Below, piece by piece: positions 12,207 through 23,427 of a stretch of 64,000 nt of DNA; position 1 is the stretch's first letter, and each line of letters opens with the position of its first letter. Position numbers and translations under genes: made by a program. The DNA comes from Ophiodon elongatus (taxonomy: Eukaryota; Chordata; Actinopteri; Perciformes; Hexagrammidae). A model generated the notes under the pieces. It was not told where the DNA came from, made no database searches, and was given only the letters and a program-made list of their open reading frames with translations. The stretch spans positions 633,501-697,500 of the forward strand of contig JACSYO010002073.1 of NCBI GenBank assembly GCA_016806645.1, written 5' to 3'.

Positions 12207-15200
12207 ATGGTGGTCGCATCCCGCTGCCCGGTAATTCCGTGGCTGGCTCTGGCCGCCGTGCTGGGCTCGGTCCTCGGGCTCGGTGAGGACCTCGACCGGC
12301 CTTTGATCGGGCCTCCGGGCTCTCCTATCCGGCTGCAGGAGTCCGACCCCGGCCTGAAAAAGGCTCTGGAGTTCGCAGAGGAGCGCTACAACCGGGGCTC
12401 CAACGCCATGCACCTCCGCAAAACCAGCCGGCTCCTCTCGGCCACCAAGCAGGTGACGTTGACACAGACTTAATTTATGCACAGTTTTGGGGCATTTTAT
12501 TTAGTCATAACGAGGGTGGATGGAGAGAGTCGACTGTGTGACGATTTGCGACATTTCAGACAGAGTTACGTTCAATTCATTGTAAACAAAGCTATTCAAA
12601 GCTGCATCGTGTTACAACAGTTAGGTCAACAAAGGCCGTAAAAAGGAGACTTACCTTCAAAATAATGGTGTGAACGCGTATAAACTGCGGTATACATGTT
12701 CATTATGCATACAACACAAAATAGTACCACTATACTACACCTTTTATAGTCCTGTCTTAATGCTTCATTAGGAGCAATATTTTGCAACTCTAAAGCGACC
12801 CGTGTGTGTATTTGTATGTTTTCCAGCTGGTTAAGGGGATCCGCTATACAATAACAGTGGAACTGAGTAACACCCAGTGCAAGAAATCCACCATGCTCAG
12901 GACATGTGACTTCTATCCCGAGTTGCACAAACTCAAGGTAGGTTGTGTGTGTCCGTGTGCATGAGAGGGAGACAAAGTAGGTCATTGTCTCGGTTTAAGA
13001 ATGGCAGATTTATCCAAGGAGTACGCCATAATCCAAAATTAGCAAAGTGTTAATTGTGTACCGAGTTCTTATTGCAGCAGTGCAGTTGTGTCATTTCAGC
13101 TGAGATGTCACCAGATCTTGTGATCTGCGTTTCACTTGAAGGAGCCCCAAGCACGATGATGCTTCATGATGCATGCAAACACAACCTGACACATGCACTT
13201 CTTTTTTTGGTTGCTTCTTCGTTCCTCTTTTTTAAGACTTTACAGTGGAGACCTAATCCCATTTATTTTTGTAAACATACTCTATCTGACCCAAGGGGGA
13301 GAAAAAGAGATGGTCTTATTGAGCCGTTTCACTTTTGATAAAATAAAGACACATGCGAGACATACCTTGGTCTCTTTGATGATGTCAGATTGGGCGACAG
13401 TGATTGTGCAACATATTGTTCCACCGTACAATCTATTTTCAACAGATCTCTGTCCTGTGTATGCTTCTTGTTTACGTCAGACGGAGGTGTGTGTGTTCGA
13501 AGTGTGGGACATTCCCTGGCAGGAGGCTTCAACTCAGGTCAAACAGAAGTGCCAGCCTAAAGGTTAGTCAGCCGCCACACACATCATGCTCTGGTCTTCC
13601 CCCAAGAGGTCTAGGTTATCTGCACTCACCATTGACCCACTGCTGTTTCAGTGTTATCCCATGATGCTTTGCTTCCTCTGTCATAGCAGCAGCATCTTCC
13701 AGGAGGACAGTGGCTCTATCAAACTGGTTAAAGCATGATAACCAGAAAATAATCTTTAAAAGTGGCGTTTTACACCACCGTTATAAAGAAGGATTCACTC
13801 ATAATCAAATGATCTCTTTGTCGCACACTGATTTTGCCATCCTTAATTAACCATGCTGTTATTAGTGCATGGAAATAGTCCCAGAAGAAAGACTTGATGC
13901 ATGTTCCCTTCAGTTTGATCTTATCTTCTTGTGTTCTGGCCTTAAACTTCGCATGTGGCCAAAAACTGTTTGCTAAATGTTTGTGGTCTACACACTGTAT
14001 TGTAACATTTTGTCCTGGATGTCTTTCTTGTCAGTTGAATCTCAACTAAAAGAAACCAACAAGGTCGTGGATGCATCCACCAGCCAGCCTCTGCAGGTAA
14101 AAATGATGTCCTATTCAGATCAATAACAGGACTGACAACAAGCTCCACCTGGCTATCTGCCTCTTAGATACCCTCCAGTCCATTCCTTGTGTAAACTGCT
14201 GTCGTCTACGTGGAATTAAGATTAAAGATACGGTCTGCATGTCTTTTGTCTTCTCTTTATCTGGTAGGAGTCTGTGGAGCTGTTGGGCCAGTTCAAAGAG
14301 TTCATGGTGACGTACAATAAGTTCTACAGCAGCCAGGAGGGTGAGTGACTGACACAAATGTATTGTTCATACCAAACATAGCAAGGCGCATAACATGTCG
14401 CCTTCCTTTTTATAACACCGTGAACCCATTACGTACTCACAGCAACAATAAAAGCCCTTCGTCCCGTATGAAAACCTCAACACAAGGCTAAATATCCCCA
14501 ACTGTTCAGCACCCTTTGGATATGGTGCACTGATGGGTTATAAGTATCTCATCAAGAGTGAATAAACATTACTAGACACAGAGTCCAACACATTCCAAAA
14601 TCACTACAAGAGAGCGCGTCACAGGAAATTAAAGGTCACGTGTTGCGCTGCATTCAGAATCGTGTGTCCTGTGAATTATTATTTTTTTAAATCGATGTTC
14701 ATTTGACCTTTGATCCTGCAGAGGCAGATCATCGTCTGCACGTCTTCCACGAGAACCTGAAGACCGCCGAGAAGCTCCAGTCTTTGGATCAAGGGTCAGC
14801 TGAGTATGGAGTGACCAAGTTCAGCGACCTGACTGGTATGTGTCTGCACACGTGTCTGCCTTTACTCGTATTTCCACACGGTTTCAGATGAGGAAGCACA
14901 CCGTCTGCGTTTCATGCGTTGCGTCAGCATTTCTTCAGAAAATCCTCTGAAGTAACACAAACGTTTCACTGCTCTCCTTCTGTTTTTCTCCAGAGGAAGA
15001 GTTTCGCTCTACTTACCTGAACCCGCTGCTGAGCCAGTGGACTCTTCATCGATCGATGAAACCGGCCTCTCCCGCACGGGGCCCCGCCCCTGCCAGCTGG
15101 GATTGGCGGGATCACGGAGCTGTTAGTTCCGTGAAGAACCAGGTACTAACAAACAGATTTAATTACAGGGTTACTAATGACGAAATTATACCTCCTGCCT

Positions 15201-15388
15201 ACTTCGTGGTGATTGGGGTTTGTGTGTGTGCGTGTGTGTGTGTGCGTGTGTGTGTGTGTTTCTTGCAGGGTATGTGTGGATCCTGCTGGGCATTTTCTGT
15301 GACAGGCAACATTGAAGGCCAGTGGTTCCTGAAAAATGGGGCACTGCTCTCCCTTTCTGAACAAGGTAACACACGCACGCACACACGC

Positions 15389-15430
<42 letters not shown>

Positions 15431-17011
15431 CCAAACAAACACAGATGATACAATAATTTAATAACTTTCTCCTGCAAGAAAAAAACCCAGTGTTTGTTAA
15501 AAGCCATGATTTGGTCGGTTCATTGAGTTGTCCTTCACAGAGTTGGTTGACTGTGATGGGCTGGACCAGGCGTGCAGGGGAGGGCTGCCGTCAAACGCAT
15601 ATGAAGCCATTGAGAAGCTGGGTAAGTGGGACTTGGGTGGAGGTGGAGGGACGTGTGCAACCATTTAGAAGCATTTTAGTGTTCAAAGCAGCCATTTGTC
15701 AAAAAAACAATATGCAAAAGCATACATGTGAGCCTTTTGATCTTCAACCTCGACATGTTGTTCAGGTGGTCTGGAGACAGAGACCGACTACTCCTACACT
15801 GGGCAGAAGCAGAGTTGCAACTTCACCAGCATGAAGGTGGCCGCCTACATCAATAGCTCTGTGGAGCTGTCCAAAGACGAGAAGGGTGAGTGGGCTGAAG
15901 AAACAAAGAGCTAAAATACACACCAACAAGCTTTTTTTAAATCTGAACGTGACACTAATTAGACTTAATGAACAAACAGTAATGACACAAACAACGATTT
16001 GTTGATTCCTATTTCAAAGAAAAATAAATTATGAAGATTATTTATAGAAAATTCCGCCGTGTGGCAGATGGAACCAAAAAGCTGTTGAATGGACTCTTTT
16101 TTTTTGTTTTCTTTCTCAGAAATTGCTGCGTGGCTGGCTGAGAACGGACCGATCTCTGTTGCACTGAACGCCTTTGCCATGCAGGTAAACACTTTTGTCC
16201 TCCAACAGCCATGACTTCATGACTAATATACGACACACTCAACACACTGCCACCACTCCATTTGAGTTATACGCAAAGAGATAGCATCATGACAAAATGC
16301 ATTTCATTTTCACAAAAATGTGATCGTCAGCATACAACCATATTCAATTCATCTTTTCTTTTGAAATGTCTGTAGTTCTACAGGAAGGGCGTGTCTCATC
16401 CTCTTAAGATCTTCTGCAACCCCTGGATGATCGACCACGCTGTGCTGATGGTGGGGTACGGAGAACGTAAGTGGGGTTTTTATTTATTTTTTTATCCTGG
16501 CTTCATTCGCCCAGTTCCTGCTTCCTGTATTAATGTTTCTGTGCTTTCAGTTAAAAGTGTCCCATTCTGGGCCATCAAAAACAGCTGGGGAGAGGATTAT
16601 GGAGAGAAGGTAAGACAACCCCACCTACTAACAGTCTTTGTGGATTAGAGAAAGGTACAAAGGCATAACAAGTTCTAGAAGATAATACTTTATTCTTCTT
16701 GATAATATAGCAACTAGAGCGCACATTCTGATTTTAAACAATGTCACCAGAATTTCCTGACTTGGCGAGACGATAAGTCAAAATGAGTCAACATTTTCAT
16801 TTCTTACCTAAAGTGTGCTCTCTTGAATTTGAAACCTTAGCCACAGTCTGGTGTTGTTCTGTTGGGTTGCACTATACTGTACAAAACTAACTCCTGTTTT
16901 GTTTGTGTGTCTTTTTTTACTCTCTGTCGCAAACAGGGTTACTACTACCTGTACAGGGGGTCCAATGCCTGTGGGATCAACAAGATGTGCTCATCTGCTG
17001 TAGTCAACTAG
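12207..17011 (+). CDS. ctsf: Cathepsin F (papain-family lysosomal cysteine protease), 14 exons
   Basis: Lysosomal endopeptidase with the long cystatin-like propeptide typical of cathepsin F. Exons: 12207-12452, 12827-12937, 13481-13562, 14035-14096, 14268-14340, 14722-14835, 14994-15142, 15269-15365, 15541-15621, 15766-15885, 16120-16184, 16376-16466, 16551-16609, 16937-17011. All junctions are GT-AG and in phase, giving 474 residues; human is 484 by recall. Signal peptide at about 1-25; cystatin-like region in exons 1-3; inhibitor propeptide in exons 5-7 (HENLKTAEKL, YGVTKFSDLT); mature enzyme from about residue 261 (SWDWRDHGAVSSVKNQ). Catalytic Cys285 in GMCGSCWAF, oxyanion Gln279, His421 in DHAVLMVGYG, Asn441 in KNSWG. 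The end reads SACGIN-like SNACGINKMCSSAVVN. All catalytic residues are present, so it should be active. Confidence 0.97.
15219..15260. repeat. (TG)n tract at the acceptor of ctsf exon 8
   Basis: TG repeats with occasional CG run to within about 8 bases of the TTGCAG acceptor at 15268. They are complementary to the CA tract just after the same exon. Confidence 0.9.
15367..15429. repeat. (CA)n tract after the donor of ctsf exon 8
   Basis: CA repeats begin at the donor itself (GTAACACACGCACGC). Only 106 bases separate them from the TG tract on the other side of exon 8. Confidence 0.9.
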
Positions 17012-17020
17012 AGAACTAAC

Positions 17021-17079
<59 letters not shown>

Positions 17080-18290
17080 ACACACACACACACACGCACA
17101 CACACACACACACACACCATCATAGTACATGTACCGCAGTTGCCAGCTGACCTCACCTTTACACTACTCATACACACACACATTTGATCCAGAATGCATG
17201 ACAATTGCAATCAGACACACATAAAGTCTTACTGATGTTACTCCTCTGTTAAACCATTCTAGTGTTCCACCTTATTACCTCACACCCTGTGTTACTAAAA
17301 ACATACCAGCTTTAATAAAGCTAGCTTTGCTGAGGAATTTTATAGTAATTTTAAAGTAGATCATATGTGCCCATTTATTTCCGTTAGCCCTGCAGGTCAT
17401 AAGGTTTGCTGTGTTTTAGGCATTATTTTGGTTTTAACTCATCTTTCCTCAAAGTAACTGAGTCCGTGTTTGATAAAGAGCGTGCACTAATTAAAGTTAG
17501 ACTACTGTCTTTTGTGGTTTACTCGATGTTTTGTTAACAGTGTCCATGCTAATTCTTTGTAGTACTTGAGTGGGATTTGACCTACCTATATTGGTCTGCA
17601 CATTTGGTCGGTACATAACTGCAATGTAATTATAAAAACTGCTTTAAGACAGTGAGAAATAAGTGAAGGTTGAATAATAAAGTGTGAAATCCTAATCCTT
17701 GTGTGTGTGGTGTTCTTTTCTTACATGCACTGGAACAACATAATGAAACTTAATCAATTGAAAATACAAACAACTGCAGTATAACGTTTTTACTGTGATT
17801 AGATTATACTGTCAATAAACCACAATGAACATCAAATTGCTTAAATGTCTAAGTGACTGATGTTAAAAGGAAGGGTAGACAATATGTTACTTCATAAACA
17901 TGCACTGCTATTATGGTGAATTCATTTGTGGTCTGAAAACTTGAAAGATGGCATTAATAAAAAAAAATCTTATTTTATTTTGTACCCATGTTACCTTGTG
18001 TATTGTGTGAGAACTGGTTGGTAAAAGCGAATGCTAGTGATCTTGAACGTTGCTCAAAGAGAGAATACAAAACTCTATTACCCACAATGCAAAGACACTG
18101 CGGCAGAACAACTCCACCTGTGTGGGGCGGTGTGGAGCAGCAGGTCAGGGTAAGAGTTAGAACAAAAATATGATCTTGTTAGATCCTATTATAGTCAGAC
18201 AATTAATAGCAATTGATGCTGAAGTGACAACATTATCTTAAGTGTCATTCTAATCCCTAATTTAGCCTACAGATAAAAAGAGCATTAGAA
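17012..18290 (+). other. ctsf 3' UTR and spacer to eif1ad
   Basis: A 130-base CA-rich microsatellite (about 17021-17117) starts 10 bases after the ctsf stop codon, so it lies in the 3' UTR. AATAAA signals on the plus strand are at about 17313, 17677 and 17813; the first or second probably ends the ctsf mRNA. At 18070-18093 ACTCTATTACCCACAATGCA resembles the ZNF143 (Staf) promoter site. Confidence 0.5.
17021..17117. repeat. (CA)n microsatellite in ctsf 3' UTR
   Basis: Almost uninterrupted ACACAC with single CATACAC and CGCACAC interruptions, directly after the stop codon. Confidence 0.9.
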
Positions 18291-18299
18291 AGCGACCTT

Positions 18300-18504
18300 T
18301 ATTTTGAAAAGGGTGGACCACTTGACACCGGAAGTGTGACCTCAGGTGTTTTCAGAAAACAGGAACACATGTGGTTTGACTTTACTGACAAACTATTTCA
18401 ACGTGTCTTTCAGGAGTCAAGTGATTTGTAGCTGCTGTCCCTCTGCCCAGAAACACGCTCTGCTTTTAGGAGACACAACTCTCGTCACTCTTTCTTTGTT
18501 TAAG
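18300..18504 (+). promoter_or_regulatory. eif1ad: eif1ad promoter and non-coding first exon
   Basis: ACCGGAAGTG at 18327-18336 is a strong ETS/GABPA-type site. A likely non-coding first exon ends at 18504 (TTTAAG|GTAATT), with the coding exon acceptor at 18878 (CTCCTCCTCTCAG). The transcription start was not determined. Confidence 0.45.
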
Positions 18505-18909
18505 GTAATTACGTGACGTGTTGAGCTGCTAGAGACGGCTAGCTTTGTTAGCTTAGCCAGCTGGAGCACTAGTAATGGTGATGGGACAGGAAAAGCTTGC
18601 GTTTCCAGACAACTATTTGGCATAACAAATTAAGGCAACGTGAGGTGTCGTCATTCGTTGAAGTCATTGCGGTAGCCAAAGCTTTATAAAAGTTACAAAG
18701 AAGTTAATGTAAACTGGTCACTGATTAGTGTGAGTTGAGCTAGTTTTCAATATAACGTGTCAGTTTTGTTTTATCTCATGGTTTCATATCCGTTTGAGTT
18801 TGTTGTCTCTCTAATGCACCGTTATCTGACCACAGCTGACTATATTACTATTAACCCGGTGAACTCTCCTCCTCTCAGCTGGCGACACGACCTGAGTCTC
18901 ACCTTCGTG

Positions 18910-19885
18910 ATGTCACAGGCCACCAAACGCAAACACGTGGTCATGGAGGTCCTCGGGGACTTCGTCAAGCCCACCGAGAACCAGCAGATCGTGAAGGTGG
19001 GCCTTGTGGACCTCATTGTATTTCATGTGTTGACAGCAAACAGCCAAACATTGTCCTGACTCTGACCTCCATCCTCTACCTGTAGGTCACTGGTAGCCGT
19101 GGCAACAACCTCCATGAAGCGGTCACCGCCCAGGGTGAGATCTTCCTGGTGAGCATGCCGACCAAGTTCCGCAAGAACCTCTGGATCAAGAGAGGTAAGC
19201 GATCGAGTGGGATATTATAGATGATCACAGAGATCATTCAATCAAGCACGCACTCAAAAACAACCTGGCTTCATAGAGCTACAAGAAAGCAAAAACTCCA
19301 CAGGGTATAAATACCTCTTTAAATACAATAGGAAAGTGTTACCACTTCACAGGGAAATGCCAATGCAGCATTCATTTTTTATGAATTGTAAACTTTGTCA
19401 ATATCGGACTGTGTAGTTTTGCACACTTGATTTCTTGTAGATGTGCGACGCTACAATACTCTCTGTAATTTTACATAGGTGATAAATGCACGCTCAATAT
19501 ATTATCCGACTGCTTTCTTATCTTACTTATCTTTTCTCCCACAATATATTTTCCAAAATTAACAGAGCTTGCATAAGCTACCACAAGTGTTTACATGTGG
19601 GTCTTGGTATTTGGTGCTTTTTTAAAGAGAATAGATACTGATGTATCAATAGAAGGAGCCCATTCACTCACTGGTGTGTATTAATAAGTACTGGCTGAAA
19701 GAAAAATCTTTATTTCTCTTCATCTACCTTTTTTTTATTTTCTGGTTCACGTTTCATACATGTCTAGGTGACTATGTGATCGTGGATCCCATTGAGGAAG
19801 GAGAGAAGGTGAAGGCAGAGATCAGCTTCATTCTCTACAAAGATCACATTCATAACCTGCAGAAACAGAAGCTCTGGTGAGTGGG

Positions 19886-19932
<47 letters not shown>

Positions 19933-20243
19933 CCCAACCATCATTTGGTCAAGTGTAACTGAACATATTGTTTTTGTCCTGGACTTCCTCCAGGCCAGAG
20001 GGGTTTACGGTGGAGCAGGACAAGACGAACAAAGAGCAAGAGAAGGAGACGGAAGAGAAAGACGAGGACCTCAGTGACTCTGAAGATGAGAGTGACCTCT
20101 TTGTAAACACCAACCGCTGTAACTACCACTACAGTGAGAGTGAGGAGGAGGAGGACAGCGAGGCGGAGGACAGCGAGGCGGAGGACAGCGAGGCGGAGGA
20201 CGGCGGCGACGACAAAGAGAAAAGGACAGAAAACGGTTCGTAG
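18910..20243 (+). CDS. eif1ad: EIF1AD, eIF1A-domain nuclear protein, 4 coding exons
   Basis: Member of the IF-1/eIF1A S1-like OB-fold family (EIF1AD, also called haponin); a nuclear RNA-binding-type protein in vertebrates. Coding exons: 18910-18996, 19086-19194, 19768-19876, 19994-20243, phases consistent, 184 residues (human about 165 by recall). The amino end reads MSQATKRKHVVMEVLGDFVK; the OB fold covers about 5-95, with NNLHEAVTAQGEIFLVSMPT, FRKNLWIKRGDYVIVDP and YKDHIHNLQKQKLW. The tail is acidic and low complexity, containing three exact 15-bp repeats coding EDSEA, and ends TENGS before TAG. The extra length relative to human is in this acidic tail. The start ATG is in the first codons of the exon that follows a pyrimidine-rich acceptor, so a 5' non-coding exon is expected. 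Confidence 0.96.
19886..19932. repeat. (CA)n tract at the donor of eif1ad exon 3
   Basis: Starts about 10 bases after the GTGAGT donor at 19877 in a short (117-bp) intron. Confidence 0.9.
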
Positions 20244-22065
20244 TGGCAGCAATGAGGAGGCGGACAATCGAGAGTGAGAGTTGTGAGACGGCGTGCTGCT
20301 GCTGCCGCTGACCGACGATATGAAGGGATGGTCCTCATGCAACCGCTCCGTCTGGACTGCCTGCCGTAGACCTTACATGGCTGGGCTCATTGAATGGACT
20401 TGAACTTAATGGAACAGAATGTCTTGCTTGTTAAATTGATTTTAAAAAAAACCAAACAGAATCAGTGATGTCAAACTTTAACTTAAATTGAATGTCAGTT
20501 TGAAGTTCTTCTGTAGTTTCAGTGTCTCACTGAAAATGTGTCATACACTCAAGCATGTTCATAGTATGAATTGCTACATTGCTGGTACACTACAGGATAT
20601 ACAGTATGCTTAGGCCATACTGTACATTTGCAGGATGTTAATGTAAACTGTTTAATCCACTCATCCTCCTCCTACAGTACAACATTTTAAGTCACAAACA
20701 TTGCATGACTCAAAACCGTTGACAGACCACACTTTTGTCATGTTTAATTTGAGTTCCTAGTTTACACTGAGGAGTCCGGGGCGTGGTGAGAACATAATCA
20801 TCTTTCCAGTGTTGCTGGTCCTCTGGAGAACATTCCTTTAACAAGCTGGACTATTACCGTTCTTACAGAGCATTTTATTTTCAAATGAATGCAGCTGATA
20901 TCCTTTTAAAGATCAAAATGCTCTGGTTTCAATTGTATCACGTTGTACTTATAGTTGGTCATTGTGACTGACTTGTGCCTCGTCTCTTTCTGACATTCCT
21001 TGCTGATTTTGGTTTGTGTAATGATAAAAGTTTTGGAAATGGATTCATTCTACATTCTTAAGCTGTTTATTTATTTTTCATCCCATGGACTCAGCATCGT
21101 CCTCTTCAAGAATTCCACGTCTTCTAAAGAATAGTTTGCTTTTTATTTCACGTTCAAAGAACCGTTTCTTCCAGAAACTGTTGCACAGAATGCTCTGAAA
21201 GTAAGCAATTGTTTTTCCCAGATGTGCTACGTGTAAATTCTCAAAAGTATGTAATACATATAGTACATAATATTTGGCATAGAGCCATTGAGTGAGTGAG
21301 TAGTATATTTGTATTGCCGGTAGAACCCGTCCTACAGGAACTTATCTTCTAGACACATTTTGTCCCCGAGGCGTTGGTGGATACTTGAAATCGGTCACGG
21401 TTGCTGTTGTTTTTTTTTTTTCAGAAGGCAACGACGTCGAGGTTCTTCCACTGCCGACCATTTTCTGTTGCAAAACATAGCATTTACATTTTTTATTTTG
21501 CATATTATTCATATTATTCTCCCTCCATTCATTTCATTCCAATAGAACAATAAACTTGATGGGTTAGGGTATACATTGTTGCTAACTTCATGTCATAACT
21601 GTTATCATTTTGTGTTAATACAGTGGATGATTGATATGAAATTTGCAAAAGCAGTGATATAACGGTCAAAATGTAATGAGACATGATGGTCACGGTGATG
21701 ATTTACAGTCCCAAGTCATTAAAGGTAATTTTTTTATATGATTCAAGGAATGGCAATCAATGGTCTTTCAGGTAAAAATATTCATGTATAAAAGTACAAA
21801 AAAGGTATGATAAAATAAAGTCAATTGAAGTAAATGGACTCAAATATATGACTAATACTGGTTTAAAATGTATTATTAAATATTGTTTCAATCTGTTCAA
21901 TCTCCCCATGGTTCTCACATTAAGTATAATTAAATATAACCCCAGAACATGGATGCCTCAGTTAAATAAATACGGTGTATAATTAATACAATGTCAAGAC
22001 TGGAGTGACAAAATTGTCCGTTAGAGAAACTTTGGATGGTCTGACGGTTTGGGTTTGTTTTCCTT
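20244..22065. other. Convergent 3' ends of eif1ad and the glycosyltransferase
   Basis: No coding sequence seen. The plus-strand AATAAA at about 21546 is a candidate end for eif1ad. On the minus strand AATAAA occurs at about 21066-21074 and 21147, so the 3' UTR of the glycosyltransferase may run past the eif1ad end and the two transcripts may overlap tail to tail. Confidence 0.4.
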
Positions 22066-23427
22066 CTAGCCTCCCTTTCTCAAGGACACATCCTGACACT
22101 GGGCCTGTGTCCTTTTCAGGTCGGCCCACAGTTTAACTAGTTGGGCGGGGCTTCGTTTGTGGACCAATAGGATTGTGTGATACGAACACGGCTGTGTTTT
22201 TTCCCTGTTAGGAAAGTCAAATGTGAGGAAGGCGGGGTGGTGTACCGGGTGAGCGTTAAGCCGAATCATACACATCCCCACATAAACATCGTCGATTGGG
22301 AACAGGTGAACCCTTTTCGACATGTGGAGCAGGCGTCTGGTCAACAGGCCTGAGTACACCACCCCTCCACCGCCTGCATACATGGGATAGAGGCCCTTAT
22401 AGAAGCCGTCTGGGATAAAGTACTTGGACTGGCTGACTCGGTTGGGTAATCCTGCAGCTATGACATCCCCAATCATAAATTCTCCAATGGTCTCGTGTGC
22501 TTGTGGCTTCTTTAGCTGGTCCTGGAGGTACGTCATCATCCTCGGGGTGTTGACGAAGACGTCGTCGTCCCCCTTGAAGACGAAGAGAGTCTGGTTGCAC
22601 GAGCGGGAGAACCAGCTCCAGAAGAGCACATCTTTTAAAGTGAGATTGTAAAACGTGTCCCTGAAGTCCCACTGCAGAATGTCTCCATGACGTTCGCTCT
22701 CCTTCTGCAATAACTCGGATAAACTCCCACCCACATTTTCATTTCCTCGGTTCCCGAGCAGGAACACCCTGCGGACGTATCCTCCACCTTCTCCTCCTCC
22801 ACTACCGTTCCTCCACTGTCCTGCTACCCGTCCCGCCTGACCCCAGGTCTGTCTAATGGCCTGCCGGTTCTTAAAATTCATCTCTGTTGACTTGATGGCC
22901 AGGAGGAGGATAGGGGCTTCCCTCTCATCCTTTGCCCCGGCTCCACATACTCCATCTGGCTGGATGAGGGTTGGGTAGTCTCTCCCACGCATGTGGCTCG
23001 CAAACTCTTGTATCTGCTGTGGTAGCTGATCAAAGTTTTTCCTCATGCTGTCCGAGTTGATAACTTTAGAGAAACCTTGCTTCCATAGGGACTCATAAGC
23101 GGTATGGTTTTCAGATCCCATCTTGATGTTGGGTCGCAGGACGGGGTTGAAATGGCGGTCGATGGTCAGCTGGAGACGGTTCCAAATGGCGTCCCCGTGC
23201 GGATGGAGCTCCCAGAAAGTTTTAGGGAGTGGGGCGAAGCTCTCGTTACTAAAAGTTCCCGGGGCCACAAAGTGAAGAGGTTCCGAGCCCTGGACTTGGA
23301 TCCCCGCTATGCCATTCAAGGCCATACACACCACGAAAGTAGCATAGGCAACCAGCAGGACCAGGGAGATGCATGGCGTGCACACACAGATTAACACGGT
23401 GCGCCAGCGACAGGAGAATCTCGCCAT
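22066..23427 (-). CDS. B3GNT2-like beta-1,3-N-acetylglucosaminyltransferase (single coding exon)
   Basis: Type II Golgi glycosyltransferase of family GT31, predicted to add GlcNAc in beta-1,3 linkage to galactose (poly-N-acetyllactosamine synthesis). 453 residues in one exon. Cytosolic tail of about 10 residues, membrane anchor at about 11-35 (LICVCTPCISLVLLVAYATF), stem with GlcNAc-attachment sequons (NES, NHT), then the GT31 domain: PILLLAIKSTEMNFKNRQAI, RQTWGQAG, metal-binding DXD in FKGDDDVFVN, YAGGGGVVYSG, FPIDDVYVGMCM and an end in CSYHTILLVHKRSP. These match B3GNT2 best among family members I can recall, but a fish-specific paralogue is possible, so no symbol is given. An insertion rich in Gly (NGSGGGEGGG) falls between RQTWG and RRVFLLG. 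The sequence just upstream of the ATG (TTTGCAGTTGAATGG) is a splice acceptor, so a non-coding 5' exon is expected. Confidence 0.93.
   Translation of the reverse strand: MARFSCRWRTVLICVCTPCISLVLLVAYATFVVCMALNGIAGIQVQGSEPLHFVAPGTFSNESFAPLPKTFWELHPHGDAIWNRLQLTIDRHFNPVLRPNIKMGSENHTAYESLWKQGFSKVINSDSMRKNFDQLPQQIQEFASHMRGRDYPTLIQPDGVCGAGAKDEREAPILLLAIKSTEMNFKNRQAIRQTWGQAGRVAGQWRNGSGGGEGGGYVRRVFLLGNRGNENVGGSLSELLQKESERHGDILQWDFRDTFYNLTLKDVLFWSWFSRSCNQTLFVFKGDDDVFVNTPRMMTYLQDQLKKPQAHETIGEFMIGDVIAAGLPNRVSQSKYFIPDGFYKGLYPMYAGGGGVVYSGLLTRRLLHMSKRVHLFPIDDVYVGMCMIRLNAHPVHHPAFLTFDFPNREKTQPCSYHTILLVHKRSPAQLVKLWADLKRTQAQCQDVSLRKGG

Noticed and set aside
22397..23394. Open frames overlapping the glycosyltransferase in other frames
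   Set aside because: Shadows of a strongly supported CDS.
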